From the NCBI GenBank assembly GCA_947646015.1, contig CANSEY010000001.1:62001-126000 (forward strand): a stretch of 64,000 nucleotides of DNA, read 5' to 3'. Below are positions 54,424-62,401 of this stretch, in pieces. A program made the translations under genes and the position numbers. A model generated the notes under the pieces. It was not told the origin of the DNA. It made no database searches and saw only the letters and a program-made list of their open reading frames with translations. Numbering within the stretch: the first letter of the stretch is position 1; every line of letters starts with the position of its first letter. The DNA is from an uncultured Bacteroides sp. GTDB lineage: Bacteria; Bacteroidota; Bacteroidia; Bacteroidales; Bacteroidaceae.

Positions 54424-54793
54424 ATGAACTACGAAAACAAACAACAAGAAGAAAAAAAAAGAATTCAAAAAAAACAAAACGGGCAACAAGCAAATCTCTG
54501 ACAATAGAGACCTTAAGTCAAACAGAGGACGAAAAAAGGAGAAACCCATACAAGGGATTGTTTTGAAACACTACGAATGCTTAAAGCTACTAATCACACT
54601 CTATCAAGATGGGGCAATGGGTATAAAAAAGGAGACATCACAAGTTGCATTAGCACGATATATAGACGACAAAAAACTATTAGGGAATATTCGAAATGGA
54701 ATATTCATTCCATTGAAGTTCAGCACTATTCTAAAGGAAACAAACACCATCTGGAACGAAATGCTACGAGATAAATCCATTGGCATAAAATAG
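54424..54793 (+). pseudogene. Unknown small protein, frameshifted in a poly-A run
   Basis: ATG at 54424 opens MNYENKQQEEKKRIQ and stops after 25 codons. If one A is removed from the A9 run at 54452-54460 (or the A8 run at 54467-54474), the frame continues unbroken to TAG at 54791-54793, giving 122 residues: a Lys-rich N-terminus, then IVLKHYECLKLLITLYQDGA and LARYIDDKKLLGNIRNGIFI. The downstream frame has no ATG of its own until late (TTG at 54563). I do not recognise the family. It could be a true frameshift, a slippage-controlled gene or a sequencing error. A competing 65-codon frame at 54577-54774 seems less likely. Confidence 0.45.
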
Positions 54794-54892
54794 ACAAGAA
54801 AACACACCATGAATTATTATACTCCAACCTAATCGGCAAACACTCTACCTTCGGGCCGACAAACAATTTATAAACTTTAAAATCATTATAAT

Positions 54893-55240
54893 ATGAAGAA
54901 GTTGAAAAGCCCGGCATCACAAAGTGAAGCCATGAAACTGAGATGGAAAAAACGGATCGTCTTCGAGAAAGGATACACCGAGTCGTGCGCCGAATGGATG
55001 GTAGAACGACTTGAAGCACTCCTGGACCATATGCAATATGGACATGCGACGGTAGCTTACCGAAAACAAAACGGGAGTTTCCAACTGGTAAAAGCAACAT
55101 TGATTTACTACGAAGCGGAGTTCCGTAAGAAGTATGATCCCGCAGAAGTAGAAGGTGCCGTAGTCTACTGGAATGTGGACGAACAGAGATGGACGACGTT
55201 TCAAGTGGAGAATTTTATGGAGTGGAGACCGGTGGTATAG
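54893..55240 (+). CDS. SH3 beta-barrel fold-containing small protein (DUF2693-like)
   Basis: 115 residues. The C-terminal half VKATLIYYEAEFRKKYDPAE and VVYWNVDEQRWTTFQVENFM is typical of small Bacteroidales proteins annotated as SH3 beta-barrel fold-containing, often near mobile or capsule regions. N-terminal KSPASQSEAMKLRWKKRIVF is basic. The function is unknown. ATG start with an AT-rich leader; it is on the opposite strand from the capsule operon. Confidence 0.75.
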   Translation: MKKLKSPASQSEAMKLRWKKRIVFEKGYTESCAEWMVERLEALLDHMQYGHATVAYRKQNGSFQLVKATLIYYEAEFRKKYDPAEVEGAVVYWNVDEQRWTTFQVENFMEWRPVV

Positions 55241-55248
55241 GGTACCAC

Positions 55249-55276
55249 CATAGATTACACGGATTTTCACGGATGA
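55249..55276. repeat. Second copy of the CACCACAGATTA-type intergenic repeat
   Basis: ATAGATTACACGGATTTTCA and following bases, in the 142-nt gap between the SH3-barrel gene and the DUF4373 gene, similar to the copy at 29871-29900. Confidence 0.35.
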
Positions 55277-55382
55277 ATTATTTATACTATGAGGAATCAA
55301 GTGAAAACGTCTTTGGAAATCCGGAGTAATTTGTGGTAAATGTATTATTGAAAGTACAAACAACTAATCTAAAAAAACAAAT

Positions 55383-56255
55383 ATGGCAATAGCATACGAC
55401 GGGATCAATTATTTTCCGGTGGGCGTAAACTTCATGGAAGAGAACGCAATGGAAGTGATAGAAGCAAAATATGGAATAAAAGGGTCGGCAATTGTGCTGA
55501 AACTGATGTGTAAGATTTACAAGGAGGGATACTACATACGATGGGATGAAGAACAATGCCTGATTTTCGCAAACAAGGCAGGAAGAGAGGTGCAGGCAGA
55601 AGAGGTGCAGGGGATCATCGAGATTCTGTTCACCAAAGGAATACTGGACAGAAACAGTTATCAGGAAAACGGAATACTGACTTCGGAAAGTATACAGAAA
55701 GTATGGATGGAAGCGACAAAGCGAAGGAAAAGAGAGTTGTCGGAGCTCCCTTACCTGATGGTGAAACCGGAAAAAGAAAATGGAAAAGCCGACACTCCCC
55801 CGGCACTGCAAGAAATTCAGCAACCAGAGCTGTTCAAAAAGGAAAAAACACCTGTTAACCCGAAAAATGTAGTACATCATGTAGCCGTTAACGCAAAAAA
55901 TGCATGCAATTCCGGACAAAGTAAAGTAAAAGAAAATAAAGCAGAGGAAAATAAAGAATTCCCCCCCTCAGTTCCCCCCAAAGGGGAGGGAGAAGAGCGG
56001 AAGGAGGATTCTGCTTATCTCCCGATACCGGGATACGCCTTCAATACAATGACGCACAATTACTCGGGACTGATGGACACGCTAAAGAGATTAAGCATTA
56101 CCGACACCGGGGAAGTAAACTCCATACTCAGGCTGTCGGACTATGGGAGGAAGGGAACGACGGTATGGAAACTGATTGCCAACACTTGCTGGAGCGACAT
56201 CGGAGCCAAAGGAAGATACCTGATAGCGGCGCTAAACAAGACGAAAAGAAGGTAG
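55383..56255 (+). CDS. DUF4373 (Lin1244/Lin1753-like) domain protein, replication-initiator-like
   Basis: 290 residues. The N-terminal 90 residues (GINYFPVGVNFMEENAMEVI, EAKYGIKGSAIVLKLMCKIY, KEGYYIRWDEEQC) form the DUF4373 winged-helix-like domain found in phage and plasmid replication proteins. A charged linker with Pro and Lys follows (about 130-210). The C-terminal 80 residues are a second small domain (YAFNTMTHNYSGLMDTLKRL). Such genes occur beside several B. fragilis capsule loci. Its role there is unknown. ATG preceded by an A-rich leader. Confidence 0.8.
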   Translation: MAIAYDGINYFPVGVNFMEENAMEVIEAKYGIKGSAIVLKLMCKIYKEGYYIRWDEEQCLIFANKAGREVQAEEVQGIIEILFTKGILDRNSYQENGILTSESIQKVWMEATKRRKRELSELPYLMVKPEKENGKADTPPALQEIQQPELFKKEKTPVNPKNVVHHVAVNAKNACNSGQSKVKENKAEENKEFPPSVPPKGEGEERKEDSAYLPIPGYAFNTMTHNYSGLMDTLKRLSITDTGEVNSILRLSDYGRKGTTVWKLIANTCWSDIGAKGRYLIAALNKTKRR

Positions 56256-56600
56256 CAGAGAGTGTCAGTCCCCTATTTGTAGTTGACAAAAAAGCAAGTA
56301 TACAGGCTTTTGACCAGAAAAGGATTCAGTGAAACAAAGAAGTAAAAAGTGTGCTTAACGAACTAAAACACAGTGTTTTTAAAGCACAAGATTTCTCTCG
56401 CCCAAAGCTTTGTTTTAACGCTACGTTAAAGCTTGTTCCTTAAATGCAAATAGCAAGTGTTTTCAATGCAAAAGGCTTGTTATTTGCACACAAGAATAAA
56501 ATAACGGAGAAATGGCGTTAACAATGTTAATTGAGAAACACTCTACAAACAAAAAGAAATCTCTGTCATTCTAAAATCAAAAGTACAAATAGCCATAATC
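56256..56600. other. Structured AT-rich gap before the HipBST operators
   Basis: No ORF. It contains inverted repeats, chiefly GCAAATAGCAAG (56446-56457) facing CTTGTTATTTGC (56476-56487), 12 positions with one G-U type mismatch and an 18-nt loop, and TTTTAACG/CGTTAAAG around 56413-56430. Function unknown; remnants of a mobile element or regulatory RNA are both possible. Confidence 0.35.
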
Positions 56601-56746
56601 AAATTCCCAATATATTGTGAATTTCATGATGAAGGTACATAACTCAAGCCACAAAAAGCTCAAATTCACAATATATTGGGAATTTCCTTGCTTATCAAAC
56701 AAATACTTAGTATTTTTGTTTCAAATTCACAATATATTGGGAATAT
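56601..56746. promoter_or_regulatory. Three HipB operators at 61-bp spacing
   Basis: 24-bp near-palindromes with core ATTCnCAATATATTGnGAAT at 56601-56624, 56662-56685 and 56723-56746. The first is the exact reverse complement of the second; the third differs only in its last bases. Starts are 61 bp apart in both cases, although the spacers differ in sequence. The third overlaps the hipB ATG. Confidence 0.85.
56688..56718 (+). promoter_or_regulatory. Promoter of hipBST
   Basis: TTG (56688-56690), 20 nt, TATTTTTG (56711-56718). It lies between the second and third operators; the expected start near 56725 falls inside the third operator, a layout for tight autorepression. Confidence 0.75.
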
Positions 56747-56957
56747 GAAACAAATTGGAATACAGATTCGCCAACGAAGAAAAATGTTGGGTATAAATCA
56801 GCAAACACTTGCCGATTTAGCACAAATCAGTATCAATACTATAACAAAAATTGAAAATGGAGAAATAAATATTAATTTTCAAAAGCTCTATGCCATATTG
56901 GAGGTATTAGGATTAGAACTTTCTCTGAAAATTAAAAATAAGGAGGGATATCTATGA
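56745..56957 (+). CDS. hipB: HipB-like antitoxin/repressor (XRE family)
   Basis: 70 residues from the ATG at 56745; the frame is open from 56676 but that region carries the promoter and operator. XRE helix-turn-helix: IRQRRKMLGINQQTLADLAQ, then ISINTITKIENGE, then FQKLYAILEVLGLELSL. It should bind the three palindromes upstream and repress the operon, and join the HipS-HipT complex. Its stop overlaps the hipS start (ATGA). It is unrelated in detail to the decayed antitoxin at 32400-32495. Confidence 0.9.
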   Translation: MKQIGIQIRQRRKMLGINQQTLADLAQISINTITKIENGEININFQKLYAILEVLGLELSLKIKNKEGYL

Positions 56958-57283
56958 GACAAGGAGTCGTATACTTGAATAAAGAACGGGTAGGCATTAT
57001 TACGGAATTATCTTCTAACGAATATAAATTTCGCTATGATGACGAATATTTCAATGATCCATCAAAGCCCTCCATAAGCCTGACATTGACAAAACAACAA
57101 CAGGAATATACTTCCCATTATCTATTTCCTTTTTTTGCCAACATGCTGTCAGAAGGGCACAACCGCATCGTTCAGGCAAGATTATTGCAGATTGATGAAA
57201 AAGATGATTTTGGTATTTTATTAGCTACAGCACATACCGACACGGCTGGGGCTGTAACCATAAAACCTCTCGACTATGATTGA
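56954..57283 (+). CDS. hipS: HipS-like small protein (HipA N-terminal subdomain), probable antitoxin
   Basis: 109 residues. Corresponds to the N-subdomain 1 of full-length HipA (VVYLNKERVGIITELSSNEY, YLFPFFANMLSEGHNRI). In the tripartite HipBST system of enteropathogenic E. coli the equivalent HipS, about 100 residues, rather than HipB, neutralises the toxin. Overlaps hipB by 4 nt and hipT by 8 nt, so expression is translationally coupled. Function assigned by analogy. Confidence 0.85.
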   Translation: MRQGVVYLNKERVGIITELSSNEYKFRYDDEYFNDPSKPSISLTLTKQQQEYTSHYLFPFFANMLSEGHNRIVQARLLQIDEKDDFGILLATAHTDTAGAVTIKPLDYD

Positions 57284-58286
57284 ATTAACTTGCTGTCCTT
57301 CTACTTTACAAAAGGGATTCTCAACCTATTCGCCTGTTGCATTGAAAGAGCTGTTCAATAGCCAAAAGGTAAACCATATACTGCCATACAATGGCATGGA
57401 CAATAATGAAACGGAACAAAAAGAATTTCAGGATAACAACAAACACATGTCTATATCCGGAGCTCAACAAAAATACTCTCTTGTAGTAGATAATGGGCAA
57501 ATGAGACTATCACTGGAACAGGAGCAAGCCACATTGTTACTTAAAACCAAACTTTCTGAATATGCCAACAAAGAGATAAGTCCGGCCAATGAACACTTAA
57601 CCATGCAAATAGCCTCGCAAGTTTACAATATTCCTACAGCAGCCAATGGGCTCTGTTTTTTTCAAAATGATGAACCTGCCTATATCACACGACGTTTTGA
57701 CATTGCACCCAATGGAAGAAAATTCAGAAAAGAAGATTTTGCTTCTTTAGCCGGAATATCAAAGGGTAATAAAGGTCCCAACTACAAATATGATGTATTA
57801 AGTTATGAAGAGATGGCGGATATTATCAAACAGTACGTCTCAGCATCATCTGTAGAGGTTCTAAAATTCTTTCGATTAGTTATTTTCAACTTCCTTTTTT
57901 CAAATGGAGATGCTCATGCTAAAAATTTCTCTTTGTTAGAAACTCCTTCTGGAGATTTTATACTTGCTCCGGCATATGATTTGCTAAATACCAGACTGCA
58001 TATTTTTGATGATCATGTATTTGCTTTACAACGTGGCTTGTTTAAAGAGAATACGTTAAACGGAAATGACGGTGCGGTTACAGGAAAAGAATTCATAGAA
58101 TTTGGTATCCGCATCGGCATTCCCCCCAAAAGAGTTCATAAAGAGCTAATAAGCTTTTGCCAAAAGGCAGAACAAGTACAAGATTTAGTCGAAAAATCAT
58201 TTTTACCGAATCAATTAAAGAAACAATATTTACTCCATTACCAAATGAGAAAAGATTCCTATCTTTCGGTAGGCATTCTCACATAA
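57276..58286 (+). CDS. hipT: HipT-like Ser/Thr kinase toxin
   Basis: 336 residues, the size of HipT and about 100 shorter than HipA, because the N-subdomain is the separate HipS. The regulatory Gly-rich loop has the S59-I-S61 motif (HMSISGAQQKYSL), the site of autophosphorylation in HipT. Catalytic residues are D212 and N217 in NGDAHAKNFSLL and the metal-binding D235 in APAYDLLNT. All lie two positions from those I recall for E. coli HipT (57/59, 210, 233). E. coli HipT phosphorylates tryptophanyl-tRNA synthetase; the target here is untested. It is intact, so probably active. Confidence 0.88.
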   Translation: MIELTCCPSTLQKGFSTYSPVALKELFNSQKVNHILPYNGMDNNETEQKEFQDNNKHMSISGAQQKYSLVVDNGQMRLSLEQEQATLLLKTKLSEYANKEISPANEHLTMQIASQVYNIPTAANGLCFFQNDEPAYITRRFDIAPNGRKFRKEDFASLAGISKGNKGPNYKYDVLSYEEMADIIKQYVSASSVEVLKFFRLVIFNFLFSNGDAHAKNFSLLETPSGDFILAPAYDLLNTRLHIFDDHVFALQRGLFKENTLNGNDGAVTGKEFIEFGIRIGIPPKRVHKELISFCQKAEQVQDLVEKSFLPNQLKKQYLLHYQMRKDSYLSVGILT

Positions 58287-58288
58287 AA

Positions 58289-59182
58289 TTATACCAGCTT
58301 CTTTTTCTTCCTGTAGTTTTCACGAAACTCTTTGGGCGAACATTCTTTCTTTTTCTTGAAGATCCGATTGAAATTAGAAAGATTATTAAACCCGCATTCA
58401 TAACAGATTTCAGCAATAGACATAGTAGAATCAACCAGCAGGCGGGCAGCAAACCCCAAACGAATGTCAATGATATAGTCCGAAAGATTCTTACCGGTAC
58501 GCAATTTAAAGAAGCGACTGAAAGATACCGGAGTCATTCCTACCATATCGGCCAGCTGATTCAGGCGGATCTCTTCTTGATAATGAGCATTAATATATTC
58601 CTGCACTTTCTGCACACGGCGGCTATCCGAATGAATGCCGATTTTCGCGAAGGAAGAACTTGACAACGTACGGGCCTCTTCATTGAAAAGTGACAGTTCA
58701 TAAAGTATGGTCAAGAACTTGATGACAGCATAAAACCCCTGTTTCTCGGATGCCAGCGTATCGAGAAGGGGATAAATTTTCAGGATGGCGGACATCGGAA
58801 AACAAAGACCTTTCTGAGCTTTCTCAAGCATATCACGAATAGAATCGAACTGATTCTTATTGATAAAACTTTTGAAGAAAAGATCGGAAGAGAACTGAAT
58901 CGTTATTTCACGGATCTCTTTCGAATGACAATCATGTTGTTCCCATACATGTTCCAGATCTTTTCCGGTAATCAGAACCAAATCATAATCACTGATCACT
59001 TCTGCCGAATCACCGACGATCCGTCGCACACCGGCTGCTTTCTCCGTAAAGTTCAGCTCAAATTCGGCATGATTGTGAATGGGATAAGTAAACTCCGTTT
59101 TATACCGTTCGGCAATGTAGAAACAATCCTTATCGGACAACGGAGTGATCTCCCGAATAATGTTGCTTTGTAGTGCATTCAT
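58289..59182 (-). CDS. AraC-family transcriptional regulator
   Basis: 297 residues from the ATG at 59182; a GTG at 59206 would lie inside the -7 box, so the ATG is preferred. N-terminal cupin-like sensing domain with a His-rich strand (FTYPIHNHAEFELNFTE). C-terminal double helix-turn-helix: VQEYINAHYQEEIRLNQLAD, MVGMTPVSFSRFFKLRTGKN, and the second motif IAEICYECGFNNLSNFNRIF followed by KKKECSPKEFRE. Probably senses a small molecule, perhaps a sugar. Convergent with hipT, 2 nt apart. Targets unknown. Confidence 0.92.
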   Translation of the reverse strand: MNALQSNIIREITPLSDKDCFYIAERYKTEFTYPIHNHAEFELNFTEKAAGVRRIVGDSAEVISDYDLVLITGKDLEHVWEQHDCHSKEIREITIQFSSDLFFKSFINKNQFDSIRDMLEKAQKGLCFPMSAILKIYPLLDTLASEKQGFYAVIKFLTILYELSLFNEEARTLSSSSFAKIGIHSDSRRVQKVQEYINAHYQEEIRLNQLADMVGMTPVSFSRFFKLRTGKNLSDYIIDIRLGFAARLLVDSTMSIAEICYECGFNNLSNFNRIFKKKKECSPKEFRENYRKKKKLV

Positions 59183-59205
59183 AGCTAATATAGTATTATT
59201 AGCCA

Positions 59206-59213
59206 CAAATATA
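59206..59213 (-). promoter_or_regulatory. -7 box of the AraC-type regulator gene
   Basis: Minus strand TATATTTG, 23 nt upstream of the preferred ATG. No well-spaced -33 element. Confidence 0.4.
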
Positions 59214-59223
59214 ACACACTTTT

Positions 59224-60471
59224 TTAATTTCTTCTATTCCACTCCCGAAAATCTTCTCCCGTAGGATTCTGGAATACGCGCAAACCAAATTCCGGAACAA
59301 TGGCAAGCAGATGATCGAATACATCGGCCTGAATTCCTTCGTAAGGTACCCACTCTTTCACAGCAGAAAAAAAGTAAAGTTCGACCGGAATACCTTGTTC
59401 GGTGGGCTGAAGATACCGTACCATACAAGTGAGGTTCTTATTGACATCGGGAAGACTTTTCAAGTAGTTGGTCAGATAGGCACGGAATACTCCGAGATTG
59501 GTCTGACGTCGCCCATTGACCAAAATAGAGTTGTCTATGTGATGTTCTTTATTATACTCTTTCACCACCTGCTCGGTCTGCTCCACATAATCGGTCAACA
59601 ATTGGATTTTCTTATATTTAGCCAACATTTCGGAGGTACAGAATCTTACACTGTTCATATCGATATTGATAGAACGCTTCACACGCCGTCCACCGGACTC
59701 TTGCATACCCCGCCAATTCTGAAAAGAATCGCTGACCAGCAGATAGGGAGGGATGGTAGTGATGGTATTGTCCCAATTGCGCACTTTCACCGTATTGAGC
59801 GTCACTTCAATCACCGTACCGTCGGCTCCGTATTTGGGCATAGCAATCCAGTCACCTACTTTCAGCATATTATTTGCAGAAAGTTGAATGCCGGACACAA
59901 ATCCCATGATACTGTCTTTAAACACCAACATCAGGATGGCAGCCGAAGCACCAAGCCCGGTGAGCAATACCATCGGAGATTTATCTATCAATACACTGAT
60001 AACAACAATTCCTCCAATGAAAAATAGTATCACTTGTGCCGTTTGCAACAAACCTTTCAATGGTCGATCACGAAACTGTTCTCGCTCACTGTATACATGA
60101 TAAACAGCCGACAGAAATGCACTGATAAAACGCAGAAAAACCGCAATGATATAAATCATGCAGATACGACGGATAAAATCGAGGGCACTTACATTCGGAA
60201 TAGCCAAAGGAATCAACACATAAATAATGATGGGAGGGACAAGATGACTGAGGTAAATCAAAACTTTACGGTCGAACACAATATCATCCCAGGTTGCTTT
60301 GGTCTTTTTCACTAGTTTGGCAACTACTCTTAAAAGAATGTTACGACAAATAAGATCGGCTAAAAAGGCAATGCCAATAATCAGTACCAGTGTCATAATG
60401 GGACCTACTTCACTGGAGTCAAATCCCCAGGAAACGAATAAGTCATTTATTTTTTCGGTTATCTGTTCCAT
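59224..60471 (-). CDS. MscS-family mechanosensitive channel (YbdG-like)
   Basis: 415 residues. Four to five transmembrane helices in the first 200 residues; the pore-lining TM3 is MVLLTGLGASAAILMLVFKD with the usual Gly/Ala pattern, followed by the beta-domain (SANNMLKVGDWIAMPKYGAD, VIEVTLNTVKVRNWDNTITT). Domain layout and length resemble YbdG, a miniconductance-type channel for osmotic downshock. The start overlaps the DUF4435 gene by 29 nt, so it is the third gene of that operon. Confidence 0.92.
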   Translation of the reverse strand: MEQITEKINDLFVSWGFDSSEVGPIMTLVLIIGIAFLADLICRNILLRVVAKLVKKTKATWDDIVFDRKVLIYLSHLVPPIIIYVLIPLAIPNVSALDFIRRICMIYIIAVFLRFISAFLSAVYHVYSEREQFRDRPLKGLLQTAQVILFFIGGIVVISVLIDKSPMVLLTGLGASAAILMLVFKDSIMGFVSGIQLSANNMLKVGDWIAMPKYGADGTVIEVTLNTVKVRNWDNTITTIPPYLLVSDSFQNWRGMQESGGRRVKRSINIDMNSVRFCTSEMLAKYKKIQLLTDYVEQTEQVVKEYNKEHHIDNSILVNGRRQTNLGVFRAYLTNYLKSLPDVNKNLTCMVRYLQPTEQGIPVELYFFSAVKEWVPYEGIQADVFDHLLAIVPEFGLRVFQNPTGEDFREWNRRN

Positions 60472-61459
60472 ATAAAAACTCTTTTATGTCTTCTTTCAAC
60501 CATTGATAAAGGTATAAATCTTTGTAAGCACTATTTTTGCGAAGCATTACCTCCACATTGACCTGACTGTTTTGATAACAAGTCAGTTCATTATGAAATT
60601 GTTCGTCATGTTCCGCCAATTTTTTGATTTCTTGTTCCCGTTCGCGTCGCAGGGCTGTACAAACGGGAGTCAATACTTTCATCACGACATTGTCCATGAT
60701 GTGATGCCCCTGAATAAACAGATATGTTGTGTCAGGAAGCACTCCAAGTCCTTTTAATTCGACCGATAACTTATCGACCTCTTCGATACCTTGTGGAAAA
60801 CGCGTGGATAACTCAGAAAGTTTAGACGTTACCGAACGCCTCACTGCCTCCAAAGAACGTTCCGGATGCCTCAAGCTGACATCGTGCAAACGAACACAGG
60901 CATTGAATTCACTCATAGTAAACGTATAAGTATCATGACGACGATAAAACCAGACAGACCACAGGAAAAGTGGATAAGCAATCTGAGAGTATCGTTTCAT
61001 AAACTCATTGAAGTCAATCAGGTGTCTGTCGTTCAAAGTGGCTTGCACACAGACCTCATGCAAGCTATCGGCATAACAATGATAGTTTTCAATAGCATAA
61101 GCATAGGTCTGAAAAATATATCTATTACGATTAATTTTACGTGAAGTAGCAGTAGCTCCTTGCAACAAAAAGTCATAATCGCTATCCACACAGGCAATCA
61201 GACTTTTGCCTAACTCGGCCGTATTAAGGGTATTCATCAGTACCATTTTCTTGCCTTTAGCCAAAGATGTAGCCGAAGGAAGCATCACCTGAAAATAATG
61301 TTCTTCGTCCTCAAACTCCTCAAGCAGTGTACGCCAGAAAGCTACATCGTCATAACTCTCAACATAAGCTACAATCCGGCGGCGCGCCTTTTTAGAGTAT
61401 AACTTATGAGCAGCATTGAAATAGGAAGAAGTCAGATTGTCTTTGAGACTGATTGCCAT
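60443..61459 (-). CDS. DUF4435 protein, TOPRIM-like (AriB-like)
   Basis: 338 residues. The N-terminal third has a TOPRIM-like pattern: the glutamate E34 in RRIVAYVESYDDVAFW and the acidic D92-S-D94-Y-D96 in SLIACVDSDYDFLL. The remainder is helical. DUF4435 proteins are paired with ABC-type ATPases; one such pair is AriA-AriB of the PARIS phage defence, in which the DUF4435 protein is the nuclease effector. The paired ATPase gene lies 21 nt upstream. Whether this pair is a defence system or housekeeping is unknown. Confidence 0.82.
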   Translation of the reverse strand: MAISLKDNLTSSYFNAAHKLYSKKARRRIVAYVESYDDVAFWRTLLEEFEDEEHYFQVMLPSATSLAKGKKMVLMNTLNTAELGKSLIACVDSDYDFLLQGATATSRKINRNRYIFQTYAYAIENYHCYADSLHEVCVQATLNDRHLIDFNEFMKRYSQIAYPLFLWSVWFYRRHDTYTFTMSEFNACVRLHDVSLRHPERSLEAVRRSVTSKLSELSTRFPQGIEEVDKLSVELKGLGVLPDTTYLFIQGHHIMDNVVMKVLTPVCTALRREREQEIKKLAEHDEQFHNELTCYQNSQVNVEVMLRKNSAYKDLYLYQWLKEDIKEFLYGTDNRKNK

Positions 61460-61480
61460 AGGTCGTGTTTTAGTTAAATG

Positions 61481-62320
61481 CTACTTATAGCTGGTTGCAA
61501 TATCACTTACTTCGGTCACAGCATCGAGCCATCCTTCCATGATCACTGCAGGAGAATGTGTCGTTAGTATAATCTGCACATTCGGATTCAGTTCACGGAT
61601 CATCGATATCAGCTTTTGCTGCCATTCGATATGCAAAGAAGCTTCGGGCTCGTCCATGAACAATACGCAATGGGCATTATCCTGTACAAGTACAGTAAGC
61701 AGAATAACTAACATCTGCTTTTCACCGGAAGAAAGTTTATAAGGAAACAGAAGTTCACCATCCTGATAGAAAGCAATATCATTGCGTCTACGGTCTATTT
61801 TTTTACGGGTATAGCTGAATAGTTCGTCAACCATGTCTTGAAAACGACGTTTAGCAATGGAAAGCGTGGCTGCTTTACTACGTTCTTCCTCGTTATTGCT
61901 GCTCAACAGCTCGATCATCTTATTGCCTATATTGACTTGATAATCCAGATAACGGCGCTGCAACAGATAGAGTTGCCAGTCGAGTTCGGACTTTACATTC
62001 TTATCTGCCATACGAGCTGTGAAATCCCCCATAATAAGCGGACGATCGTAACTACGGATAACATCATAAGGAATGTAAGTAGCTTCGGGATTGTCGAAAA
62101 AGATATGTACTCCGTTTTTTTCATCACTCTTCACTTCACCCGACAGTTGCTCGAGATACCCGACCGATCGATTCAGGATAGTGGTTTTTCCAACTCCATT
62201 GATTCCGGATAGTATATTGACATCCGGACGAAGGTCCCAGACTATATTGAAACGGTCCCATAATCCGTCTATTTCAATTCGTTTGATATAATTGGCTGAT
62301 AGTTCCATAAATGGTTGCAT
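61481..62320 (-). CDS. AAA15/ABC-type ATPase (AriA- or OLD-like)
   Basis: 279 residues. Walker A GINGVGKTT (39-47), ABC signature LSSGEKQML (196-204), Walker B CVLFMDEPEASLH with D223/E224, and the H-loop His255 in TTHSPAVI. A helical insertion lies between Walker A and the signature. This is the compact SMC/RecF-like ATPase type seen in OLD, Gabija, PARIS and retron systems. No nuclease domain is fused; the TOPRIM-like partner is the next gene. An alternative ATG at 62308 gives a more comfortable distance to the -7 box at 62331-62338. Confidence 0.85.
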   Translation of the reverse strand: MQPFMELSANYIKRIEIDGLWDRFNIVWDLRPDVNILSGINGVGKTTILNRSVGYLEQLSGEVKSDEKNGVHIFFDNPEATYIPYDVIRSYDRPLIMGDFTARMADKNVKSELDWQLYLLQRRYLDYQVNIGNKMIELLSSNNEEERSKAATLSIAKRRFQDMVDELFSYTRKKIDRRRNDIAFYQDGELLFPYKLSSGEKQMLVILLTVLVQDNAHCVLFMDEPEASLHIEWQQKLISMIRELNPNVQIILTTHSPAVIMEGWLDAVTEVSDIATSYK

Positions 62321-62330
62321 TTAAATTAAA

Positions 62331-62338
62331 CAAATATA
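62331..62338 (-). promoter_or_regulatory. -7 box of the ATPase-DUF4435-MscS operon
   Basis: Minus strand TATATTTG, 10 nt upstream of the first ATG and 22 nt upstream of the second (62308). No -33 partner. Confidence 0.35.
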
Positions 62339-62361
62339 GAAAATTCAAACGATAAATTGGT

Positions 62362-62369
62362 TACTTTTG
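62362..62369 (+). promoter_or_regulatory. -7 box of the EamA transporter gene
   Basis: TACTTTTG, 32 nt upstream of the ATG at 62402. No well-spaced -33 element. The open frame that starts at 62357 includes this box, which argues for the later start. Confidence 0.45.
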
Positions 62370-62401
62370 CATCAGTTTTCAATAAAGGTAACATTTTCGG
62401 T

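Noticed and set aside
54577..54774. 65-codon ORF as an independent gene
   Set aside because: It overlaps the longer joined frame in another register, is basic without a recognisable motif, and ends 19 nt before the joined frame's stop; the frameshift reading explains more.
56601..56746. Three repeats as a CRISPR-like array
   Set aside because: Only three near-palindromic units, one inverted, next to a HipB gene with a promoter between them; operators are the better explanation.
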